DNA of 39,667 bases from Hepatobacter sp965661165. GTDB lineage: Bacteria; Pseudomonadota; Alphaproteobacteria; Holosporales; Hepatobacteraceae. A program made the translations under genes and the position numbers. How positions within the stretch are numbered: the first letter of the stretch is position 1; every line of letters starts with the position of its first letter. The DNA lies in NCBI GenBank assembly GCA_965661165.1, contig CBFICL010000008.1, positions 1 through 39,667 of the forward strand, read 5' to 3'. The notes below the pieces were generated by a model. It worked only from the letters and a program-made list of their open reading frames with translations. It did not search any database and was not told the DNA's origin. This document shows, in pieces, positions 32,695 to 39,667 of the stretch.

Positions 32695-33429
32695 ATGTTG
32701 ATGGTAAGCAATGTTTTTATGGCATTAGGTGCTTGGTGTGTTTTGGGCGCATCTTTGTGGGGGGTGCCTTCACACCTCGCTATCCCTAAAGGGTTTTACA
32801 CAGGGGTTGCAGGTGGCATGAGCGGATTGATGGCAAAACACACAGTGATGGCAGAGGTGAACGGTGGACAAGAAACATTTTGCCACGATGAGTTAAGAAA
32901 ATCTCCTTTGGTCCAAACCGTGATTGGCTATCAAGATGTGTGGAAGAGAGACGTTCTGGGTGTGGAGTTAGGGTGGAATGTTTATCCAAGTTCTCATCGC
33001 ATTTCTCAAAAGACAGAAGATGGCTCTATGACAGCTGTCTGCAACTTAAAACAAAGGCAGCATGTAAGCTTGGAAGGCCGCTGGGGATATATGTTGCCGT
33101 GGGGTACGCCCTTTGTGAAAGCAGGTGTATCGTGGATGCATCTTCAACAGAAAATACAAATGTTTCATGTGGGGCTTTTGGATCGTGGTCTTGATGAAAA
33201 ACATTGTGTGGGTTTTGCGGGTGGCATTGGGTTAGAGAAAAATTGGAAAACACTGGGGGTGCGTGTAGCTTATAGCGCAGCTGTCTATCCTGGTGTTTCA
33301 TCCAGGGTCAGGAGCAGCGCAGGTGTCTTTGTCTTTGAAAGCACCCTGTCGCCCATGGTTCAGCATTCTCTTACGCTTGGGATTGTGATTTATTCAAACA
33401 TTACGTTAAGCGCGAGGCACACAGGGTAA
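32695..33429 (+). CDS. Outer-membrane beta-barrel protein (cassette 2)
   Basis: A 244-residue protein. Its signal peptide (about 1-29, V-L-G-A-S-L-W-G-V-P-S-H-L-A) is followed by barrel strands beginning G-F-Y-T-G-V-A-G-G-M-S-G. These align in order with the barrel at 30928: V-I-G-Y-Q, W-G-T-P-F-V-K-A-G, G-G-I-G-L-E-K-N-W, G-V-R-V-A-Y, and V-Q-H-S-L-T-L-G-I-V-I-Y. The C-terminus carries about ten polar residues after the last strand and lacks a terminal Phe. ATG 32695 follows GGGA; ATG 32701 follows AAGGA and is equally possible. The frame is open to 32638. It lies 81 bases after the WAVE-like gene. Confidence 0.78.
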   Translation: MLMVSNVFMALGAWCVLGASLWGVPSHLAIPKGFYTGVAGGMSGLMAKHTVMAEVNGGQETFCHDELRKSPLVQTVIGYQDVWKRDVLGVELGWNVYPSSHRISQKTEDGSMTAVCNLKQRQHVSLEGRWGYMLPWGTPFVKAGVSWMHLQQKIQMFHVGLLDRGLDEKHCVGFAGGIGLEKNWKTLGVRVAYSAAVYPGVSSRVRSSAGVFVFESTLSPMVQHSLTLGIVIYSNITLSARHTG

Positions 33430-33500
33430 GGGATGGAACATCTTGGGGCAAAGCATAGGGCCTTATCTTGATGGATGTGATGAAGTGCGGTGGCGTGCCT

Positions 33501-35627
33501 TCATTTTTCTAGGATATGGCCAATGGCATCAAAGTGTGTGACATCTTCATCTGAGCGCGCGCTGCCTGCAGAAGGCGTTTCCCATCCACCAAATTCACCT
33601 TGATCTGATGAAGCCAGGGGCGCTTTGGGGTGGGTGTGTGCCGGGGCACGTAACGCGCTTTCGTTCAACAAGTCGTCAAGAGTTTTGTTGTGTTGTTGGG
33701 GTTGATCAGGGCGGCTAACAGCAGAGGCATCGGCCGCAATGGTCTCAACAGGCCCCTGATCGTCATGCATGTTTTTGAACACGCGCTTGGGTTTTTTAGC
33801 CAGGGCTGCTTTCATAAATTCGCGCCACAGATGGCTTGAGGGGCTGCCGCCACCCTGACGGTTCATGGGTTGATCAGAATCGCGCCCTGTCCAGGTGCCG
33901 GTGACAAGTTCAGGGGTAAACCCAATTAGCCACAGATCGCGGTAGTTTTGAGATGTCCCCGTTTTGCATGCGGAGGGCCGATCCAGTTGCGTGCGTCGGC
34001 CTGTGCCGTTTGTGACCACCCTGACAAGCAGGTCGGTCATATCATCCACCAGAGAGGGGGGCAAGATCGGGATGCGCGGACGTTGGTGTTGATAGAGCAC
34101 ATGGCCTTGTCGGTCGGTGATTTTTTGAATGCCATAAGGCTGGGCCGGCAAACCTTGGTTGGCAATGGTAGCAAAAGCACCGGTAAGCTCGAGAAGGGTC
34201 ATTTCACTGCTGCCCAACGCAATGGAGAGGTTGTGCGGAATGGGCGAGGTCACGCCCAAAAGCCTGGCTGTTTCGATGACGCGCGTGATCCCCAGCATCA
34301 TGGCCAGACGCACGGCCATAGTATTAATAGATTTAGCAAAGCCGTCTCTTAATGTGACCATGCCTTGGGCTGTGTAGCGATAGTTTTTGGGTGACCAGTG
34401 GCCCACGGATACAGGGCCATCGCTGATGTGGTGGTCCGGCGCTAAGCCCTCTTTCAGGGCTGTGAGATAAGTGAAAAATTTAAATAAAGAGCCTGGTTGC
34501 CGCAAAGCTTGCGTAACGCGGTTGAATTTTGTTTTTGCATAATCCATGCCGCCCAGCATCGCTTTGACCGCACCATCGGGTGTGATGGACAGCAAGGCCA
34601 TTTGGTCAGCGCCCCATTTCTTTCCCCATTTTTTCATCGTGTCCTGCATTGTTTTTTCCGCCAATGCTTGCAGCTTTAAATCAATGGTGGTCCACACATT
34701 GAGGTCTTGGTTGAGTGACACCACGTCACGCAAATGATCCACCACCCAATCTGTAAAATAGTGTATCGAGCTTGTATTTGTCACATCAGGCGGTGGTGAG
34801 GCCATCAAGAGCGCCGTTTTCATGCCGGCTTCGTTGATAAAACCGGCCTCGACCATCTTGATCAGCACCTGTCGTGTTCTGTTCTCTGATTTATGAGGGT
34901 TTTGTGCTGGCGAGTAACGAGATGGCGCCTTCAACAGACCCATGAGCATAGCAGATTCATATAAAGTCAGCGTTTTGGCTGAGCGCCCAAAATAGCGTTT
35001 GGCAGCCGCGTCGACCCCAAAGGCGCCAGCACCAAAATAAACACGGTTGAGATAGAGCGTCATAATCTGTGTTTTGGTGAGCTTTGTTTCCAGCAAAAGG
35101 GCCAGAATGGTTTCTTGAATTTTCCGGCGCAGGGACCTGTCGGTGGGGCCATAAATTTTATGCGCTTGCAGAATATTTTTGCCCAGCTGTTGGGTGATGG
35201 TGCTGCCACCTTGCACCACGCGCCCTGATTGATAGTTGGTCCAAAAGGCCCGCAAGATGCCGGTAAAATCGATACCAAAGTGTGAATAAAAACGTTTATC
35301 TTCCACAGCCATGAGGGCGTGACTGACATGCTCGGGCAAATCATTGACAGAGATCATATCGCCATAAACATCGCCATAAGTGGCCAGCAAGGTGTTCTCT
35401 TTGTCAAAGATGCGGATGCAGGGTCTGCGATAAGAATGAAACAGCTCGTCAATGCGGGGCAAATCGCGCGAAAAATACCAAATGATGGTGACGCCCGCAA
35501 AAAGACCCACAATCATCATCACAAGCAAGAAACGCGTTAGGCGTCTGAGCGCCCCTAAAAAAGAAGACAGCATGCGTCCTAACAAAGAGGATCGCACGTT
35601 TTTTCGTGGAGAACGTCTATAAGACAT
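33501..35627 (-). CDS. mrcA: Class A penicillin-binding protein 1A
   Basis: A bifunctional peptidoglycan synthase in the inner membrane. The 708 residues have a cytoplasmic basic N-terminus and a transmembrane helix (about 33-51). The glycosyltransferase domain has catalytic Glu109 in V-E-D-K-R-F-Y-S-H-F-G, plus G-G-S-T-I-T-Q-Q-L-G-K-N and L-Y-L-N-R-V-Y-F-G. The transpeptidase domain shows S380-L-F-K, S433-I-N and K555-T-G-T. All catalytic motifs are intact. The last 70 residues are disordered and acidic/polar. Downstream of gyrB by 44 bases on the same strand. Confidence 0.95.
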   Translation of the reverse strand: MSYRRSPRKNVRSSLLGRMLSSFLGALRRLTRFLLVMMIVGLFAGVTIIWYFSRDLPRIDELFHSYRRPCIRIFDKENTLLATYGDVYGDMISVNDLPEHVSHALMAVEDKRFYSHFGIDFTGILRAFWTNYQSGRVVQGGSTITQQLGKNILQAHKIYGPTDRSLRRKIQETILALLLETKLTKTQIMTLYLNRVYFGAGAFGVDAAAKRYFGRSAKTLTLYESAMLMGLLKAPSRYSPAQNPHKSENRTRQVLIKMVEAGFINEAGMKTALLMASPPPDVTNTSSIHYFTDWVVDHLRDVVSLNQDLNVWTTIDLKLQALAEKTMQDTMKKWGKKWGADQMALLSITPDGAVKAMLGGMDYAKTKFNRVTQALRQPGSLFKFFTYLTALKEGLAPDHHISDGPVSVGHWSPKNYRYTAQGMVTLRDGFAKSINTMAVRLAMMLGITRVIETARLLGVTSPIPHNLSIALGSSEMTLLELTGAFATIANQGLPAQPYGIQKITDRQGHVLYQHQRPRIPILPPSLVDDMTDLLVRVVTNGTGRRTQLDRPSACKTGTSQNYRDLWLIGFTPELVTGTWTGRDSDQPMNRQGGGSPSSHLWREFMKAALAKKPKRVFKNMHDDQGPVETIAADASAVSRPDQPQQHNKTLDDLLNESALRAPAHTHPKAPLASSDQGEFGGWETPSAGSARSDEDVTHFDAIGHILEK

Positions 35628-35671
35628 ACACAGGACACACCCTCAAACCAAACCAAACAAAGGTCCCACCC

Positions 35672-38080
35672 TTAGGTGTCAAGACTTGAAACCTTAAATG
35701 CATTTTTCTGAATAAACTCCCGCCTGGGTTCCACCGCATCCCCCATGAGCACAGAAAATGTTTCATGGGCGTTGTCCATGTGATCAATATTGATCTGTAA
35801 AAGCACACGTGAATCAGGGTCCATGGTGGTGGTCCACAATTCTTCGGTTTGCATTTCACCCAGCCCTTTATAACGCTGAATATGATAGCCATGTCGCCCC
35901 AGGGCTAAAACGCGTTGCCACAAGTCGTAAGGATTGTTCATCACACGTTCTTCTTTTTTATGAACAAGGGTGGGGGCCTCTATGAAAAGTTCACCCAATT
36001 CTTGGGCCAGGGTGGTTAACAGCTGGGTATCGCTTTTTTCAAGCAACGATTCATCAAACACATATCCTTCGCGCACACCTTGCATGAGACGGGCCACTAC
36101 CAAGCGACGCAACGGTTCATCAAAAGAAAAAGACCATTGGCCGGGCAGGTTCTTTGAAAAACGCGCCACCAGCGCTTTGCCCAACGCCTGGGGGTCTTGT
36201 TGAAACGCTTCCGGTGTGAAGGAAGGCACAAAAACAGCCTGCGCCAAGACAGATTCAGACCCAAACGAGCCCTTCAGATTAGCAAGGGTGTGAGCAAAGC
36301 GGGCGGCCTTATCAAGCCACGCTCTTAAATCTTGTCCGACAATATGCCCCCCGTCATGGGTGATGAGCCGCAGATCCTCCAGGGCATGGTTCACCAAAAA
36401 CGTTTCCAGTTCTTTGTCATTTTTAGCATAGATCACCTTGTTGCCCCGCTTGATGCCATAAAGGGGTGGCTGGGCAATATAAAGATAACCGCGCTCAATC
36501 AACGGGCGCATGTGCCGGAAAAAAAACGTAAGAAGCAAGGTGCGAATATGGCTGCCATCCACGTCGGCATCTGTCATCAAGATGATTTTATGATAACGCA
36601 CCTTATCGGGGTTAAATTCGTCCGAGCCAATGCTGGTGCCCAGGGCCGTGATGAGGGTGCCAATTTGTTCTGAGCTGAGCATGCGGTCAAAGCGCACACG
36701 CTCCACGTTGAGCACCTTGCCTCTTAAGGGCAAAATAGCTTGGGTTTGCCGTGTGCGGGCTTGTTTGGCCGGGCCGCCGGCGCTATCACCCTCCACCACG
36801 AACAGCTCTGTTTTGGCGGGGTCTTTTTCGCTGCAATCTGCCAATTTCCCGGGCAATGAGGCAATATCAAGCGCGCCCTTGCGCCGTGTCAGCTCACGGG
36901 CTTTGCGGGCCGCTTCCCGGGCCAGGGCGGCGTCAAACACGCGGGTGATGATCTTTTTAGCCTCAACGGGGTTTTCCTCAAACCATTGCTCCAGCTTTTC
37001 GGTTACCAGTTGTTCCACCACGCTGCGCACTTCCGAGGACACGAGCTTGTCTTTGGTTTGAGACGAAAACTTTGGATCCGGCACCTTCACCGACAACACG
37101 CACGTCAGTCCTTCGCGCACATCTTCGCCTGTGGTGGCCACTTTGTCTTTCTTAGGAATATTGCTTTTGGCCACAAAGCCGCCCACCACTCGGGTAAGAG
37201 AAGCCTTGAGGCCTGACAAGTGGGTGCCGCCGTCGCGCTGAGGAATATTATTGGTAAAGCACAAGAGGCTTTCATGATACGTGTCGGTCCATTCCATGGC
37301 CACATCAAGCACGATATCATCTTTGACCCCATGAAGATGGATGCAGGGCGTGTGCAGCGCCGTGCGCGCGCGGTTCAGATAGGCCACAAACGAGGCCACA
37401 CCACCCTCATAATGCAGGGTGCTTTCCTTAGGCTCATCCCGTTTGTCTGTCAGCACAATGGTGATGCCGGGGTTCAAAAACGCAAGCTCGCGAAAGCGAT
37501 TTTCTAAGGTGTCAAAAGAAAATTTGGTAATTTGAAAGGTTTTGGGGGAAGGTAAAAAGGTGACTTGTGTGCCGGTTTGCCCCGGGTCAGCATCGCCCAC
37601 CACGGCCAACGGCGCCACGGGTTCACCGTTTTCAAAGCGTATAACATGTTCTTTGCCGGCCCGCCAAATGCGCATCTCCAACCACGTGGACAGCGCGTTG
37701 ACCACCGATACGCCCACGCCGTGCAGCCCGCCTGACACCTTATAGCTGTTTTCATCAAACTTACCCCCCGCGTGTAGGTGGGTCATGATCACCTGGGCCG
37801 CTGACACGCCTTCTTCCGCATGAATGTCCACCGGCACGCCGCGGCCGTCATCTTTCACCGTGACCGAGCCGTTGGGGTGAAGCGTCACATAAATGCGTGT
37901 GCAATGCCCGGCCAGCGCCTCATCCACCGCGTTGTCCACCACCTCATACACCATGTGATGCAGGCCCGAGCCATCTTCGGTGTTGCCGATATACATGCCA
38001 GGGCGTTTGCGCACCGCGGCCAGCCCCCGCAAGACTTTAATCGAATGAGCACCATAGGTTTTTTCTGAAGAGGGAGTCAT
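35672..38080 (-). CDS. gyrB: DNA gyrase subunit B
   Basis: The ATPase subunit of gyrase, which introduces negative supercoils with GyrA. The 802 residues contain the GHKL ATPase domain (Y-E-V-V-D-N-A-V-D-E-A; D-D-G-R-G-V-P-V; G-L-H-G-V-G-V-S-V-V-N-A), the transducer, and the TOPRIM domain with E-G-D-S-A-G-G and D-A-D-V-D-G-S-H-I. It ends with the Q-R-Y-K-G-L-G-E-M region. ATG 38080 gives the usual alphaproteobacterial N-terminus (S-S-E-K-T-Y-G-A-H-S-I-K-V-L-R-G-L); TTG 38098 is an in-frame alternative. It is not next to dnaN/recF as in many bacteria. Confidence 0.97.
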   Translation of the reverse strand: MTPSSEKTYGAHSIKVLRGLAAVRKRPGMYIGNTEDGSGLHHMVYEVVDNAVDEALAGHCTRIYVTLHPNGSVTVKDDGRGVPVDIHAEEGVSAAQVIMTHLHAGGKFDENSYKVSGGLHGVGVSVVNALSTWLEMRIWRAGKEHVIRFENGEPVAPLAVVGDADPGQTGTQVTFLPSPKTFQITKFSFDTLENRFRELAFLNPGITIVLTDKRDEPKESTLHYEGGVASFVAYLNRARTALHTPCIHLHGVKDDIVLDVAMEWTDTYHESLLCFTNNIPQRDGGTHLSGLKASLTRVVGGFVAKSNIPKKDKVATTGEDVREGLTCVLSVKVPDPKFSSQTKDKLVSSEVRSVVEQLVTEKLEQWFEENPVEAKKIITRVFDAALAREAARKARELTRRKGALDIASLPGKLADCSEKDPAKTELFVVEGDSAGGPAKQARTRQTQAILPLRGKVLNVERVRFDRMLSSEQIGTLITALGTSIGSDEFNPDKVRYHKIILMTDADVDGSHIRTLLLTFFFRHMRPLIERGYLYIAQPPLYGIKRGNKVIYAKNDKELETFLVNHALEDLRLITHDGGHIVGQDLRAWLDKAARFAHTLANLKGSFGSESVLAQAVFVPSFTPEAFQQDPQALGKALVARFSKNLPGQWSFSFDEPLRRLVVARLMQGVREGYVFDESLLEKSDTQLLTTLAQELGELFIEAPTLVHKKEERVMNNPYDLWQRVLALGRHGYHIQRYKGLGEMQTEELWTTTMDPDSRVLLQINIDHMDNAHETFSVLMGDAVEPRREFIQKNAFKVSSLDT

Positions 38081-38232
38081 AGCCAGCGTCAATGCCAAAA
38101 GAAGGTATGGATGATCTTTCCTCAGTTTTACCCGAAAAATCCGCTGTTGGCTATGGGCAAAGTCTGCCTGTGTAGTTTGCCGGGCCTCGCTTTATTTTAG
38201 GGGGTGAGGTTCGGAACAAGCGCAGAAAACAG

Positions 38233-39667
38233 TTAAGATGCCGCGCCAAACCCCGCGATGTGGGCCAGCAGGCGGTGAAGATCGTAGATGTGGCGGTCGA
38301 GATCCCCATGGATGGGCAGCACCCAGCGCTGGTCTGAGGTGAGCTTGCCCATAAAAGGCCCTGTGCGAATCAACGCCAAAAGATGATCAGGGTAAGGAAA
38401 GGGTGAGAGAAAGCTGAGCGCCGTGTTGTTTTGGCCAATCTCCACTTTGGTGACCCAGGCGCGCCGGGCCGCGATTTTGAGCTTGGTCACCACCAACAGG
38501 TTGCGCGCTTCTTCAGGCACCGCTCCGAAACGGTCGCGCCACTCTTCGCCCATGTCATCCACCTCGTCAAGCGCCTCAAGGCCGGCCAGGCGGCCATAAA
38601 GCCCCAATCGCACATCTAATGACGCCACATACGAAGGCGGCAGCAAGACAGAGCGAGGGAAGGAGACCTTCGGCTCTTCCTTGGCGGTGGGTGGGCGATC
38701 GTGGGGTGCATCGTCTTTTTTCAAAGTCGCAATGGCGTCACACAAGAGCTTTTGATAATAAGACACGCCCACCTCACGGATGTGGCCCGATTGTTCTTCA
38801 CCCACAAGGTTGCCGGTGCCGCGAATGTCCATATCATGGCTGGCCACCGCAAAACCGGCCCCAAGGTAATCAAGAGACTGCATAATCTCGAGTCGTTTTT
38901 GGGCGGTGGGTGTGGGCTTTTTGTGCTCATCAAGAAACAGATAGGCCAGGCCTTGGGTTTTTCCGCGCCCCACGCGTCCGCGCAGCTGGTAGAGGTTGGC
39001 CAAGCCAAACAAATCGGCGCGATAGATCGCCAAGGTGTTGACCCGCTCAATATCAATGCCTGATTCCACAATGTTGGTGGAGAGTAAGACGTCAAAAGTG
39101 CCATCTTCAAAGCCTTTCATCACCGATTCAAGGGCGCCACGAGACAGCTCGCCATGGGCGATGCCCAGTCGCAGTGGGGGATCAAAATCTTGGATGGTGG
39201 CGGCCAGTTTTTGAATGTGGGCAATGCGGGGGCAGATGACAAAACTTTGGCCCTTCCGCCTTTTTTCGTGGGATAAGATTTCTTGCAGCATCTTTTTTTC
39301 AAAAGGGGCCACGGTTGTTTGCACGGCCTTGCGATCGGCAGGGGGGGTGGTGATGAGGCTGAGGGACTTGATATCAGAAAGCGCCATATTCAGGGTGCGC
39401 GGAATGGGCGTGGCGGTGAGGGTCAGCACGTGGAGGTTGGCCTTGAGGGTTTTGAGTTTTTCTTTGTGGGCAACGCCAAAATGTTGCTCCTCATCAATAA
39501 TCAAAAGCCCCAGGCGCCGAAACGTCACGGTGTTTGACAACAGGGCATGGGTGGCCACCACAATATCAAGGCGCCCCTCGGCCAGCTCTTTTTTGACGCG
39601 CGCGGCTTCGCGCGGGGGGACAAGGCGGGAGAGTTGACCCACCAAAAACCCCGTCTGGGCAAAGCGG
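38233..39667 (-). CDS. mfd: Transcription-repair coupling factor, C-terminal part (cut by window end)
   Basis: A DNA translocase that removes stalled RNA polymerase and recruits UvrA. About 478 C-terminal residues are present; the frame runs off the window edge, so the start is not visible. Helicase motifs II to VI are seen (I-I-D-E-E-Q-H-F-G-V; L-T-A-T-P-I-P-R-T-L; T-N-I-V-E-S-G-I-D-I; Q-L-R-G-R-V-G-R-G). The Mfd-specific region G-A-G-F-A-V-A-S-H-D-M-D-I-R-G-T-G-N-L-V-G-E-E-Q-S-G and the D7 autoinhibitory domain follow (last 130 residues). RecG is excluded by the DMDIRGTGN and C-terminal domain. It lies 152 bases upstream of gyrB. Confidence 0.95.
   Translation of the reverse strand, partial: RFAQTGFLVGQLSRLVPPREAARVKKELAEGRLDIVVATHALLSNTVTFRRLGLLIIDEEQHFGVAHKEKLKTLKANLHVLTLTATPIPRTLNMALSDIKSLSLITTPPADRKAVQTTVAPFEKKMLQEILSHEKRRKGQSFVICPRIAHIQKLAATIQDFDPPLRLGIAHGELSRGALESVMKGFEDGTFDVLLSTNIVESGIDIERVNTLAIYRADLFGLANLYQLRGRVGRGKTQGLAYLFLDEHKKPTPTAQKRLEIMQSLDYLGAGFAVASHDMDIRGTGNLVGEEQSGHIREVGVSYYQKLLCDAIATLKKDDAPHDRPPTAKEEPKVSFPRSVLLPPSYVASLDVRLGLYGRLAGLEALDEVDDMGEEWRDRFGAVPEEARNLLVVTKLKIAARRAWVTKVEIGQNNTALSFLSPFPYPDHLLALIRTGPFMGKLTSDQRWVLPIHGDLDRHIYDLHRLLAHIAGFGAAS

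Noticed and set aside
1..39667. CRISPR arrays, insertion sequences, prophage or integrase genes
   Set aside because: No regularly spaced repeats, transposase, integrase or terminal inverted repeats were recognised anywhere in the window.

Overview
The window reads as chromosome of an alphaproteobacterium, most likely a host-associated or intracellular one of the Holosporales type. This is inferred from gene content and has not been tested by phylogeny. Evidence includes the rpsT-dnaA-dnaN start, a short L36 next to RpoZ and Rho, an alphaproteobacterial-style UvrA with its CPxSG first zinc half-site, GatAB amidotransferase, a Rickettsia 17-kDa-antigen-like lipoprotein, aerobic HemF, flagellar hook genes, and secreted proteins that mimic eukaryotic actin regulators. 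A moderate-GC, flagellated arthropod pathogen such as Hepatobacter would fit, but this is only a suggestion.

Layout. Positions 1-5976 (+) hold rpsT, dnaA, dnaN, lgt, a MidA/NDUFAF7-type methyltransferase and the CCA-adding enzyme, closely packed and partly overlapping. hemF (-) meets them tail to tail. rpmJ, rpoZ and rho (+) follow. Two small secreted Lys/Glu-rich paralogues (-) lie between rho and uvrA (-). A 505-base gene-free stretch with a strong hairpin comes next, then a surface-sugar operon (-): glycosyltransferase, galE, glycosyltransferase. After it lie tRNA-Ser(CGA), a DUF1284 protein and murC (all -). flgK and flgL (+) diverge from murC and converge on an M23 peptidase/nfu pair (-). 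gatA-gatB (+) and a glycine-zipper lipoprotein (+) precede trpS (-).

The most interesting region is 28.8-33.4 kb (+). It holds two consecutive copies of a two-gene cassette, each made of a secreted proline-rich protein followed by a small outer-membrane beta-barrel. The second proline-rich protein (31828-32613) ends in polyproline, a WH2 motif, a connector helix and an acidic tail with a near-terminal Trp. This is the order of the Arp2/3-activating VCA region, and the connector closely resembles that of animal WAVE/SCAR. The first protein (28806-30926) keeps the polyproline and a degenerate WH2-like segment, but ends in a charged helical domain. I read this as an actin-hijacking locus with a duplicated effector/barrel module.

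The window closes with a class A penicillin-binding protein, gyrB and the 3' part of mfd (all -). Most of the window is housekeeping: replication, transcription, translation, envelope synthesis and DNA repair. The accessory parts are the sugar operon, the Lys/Glu-rich pair, the flagellar pair and above all the actin-related cassettes.
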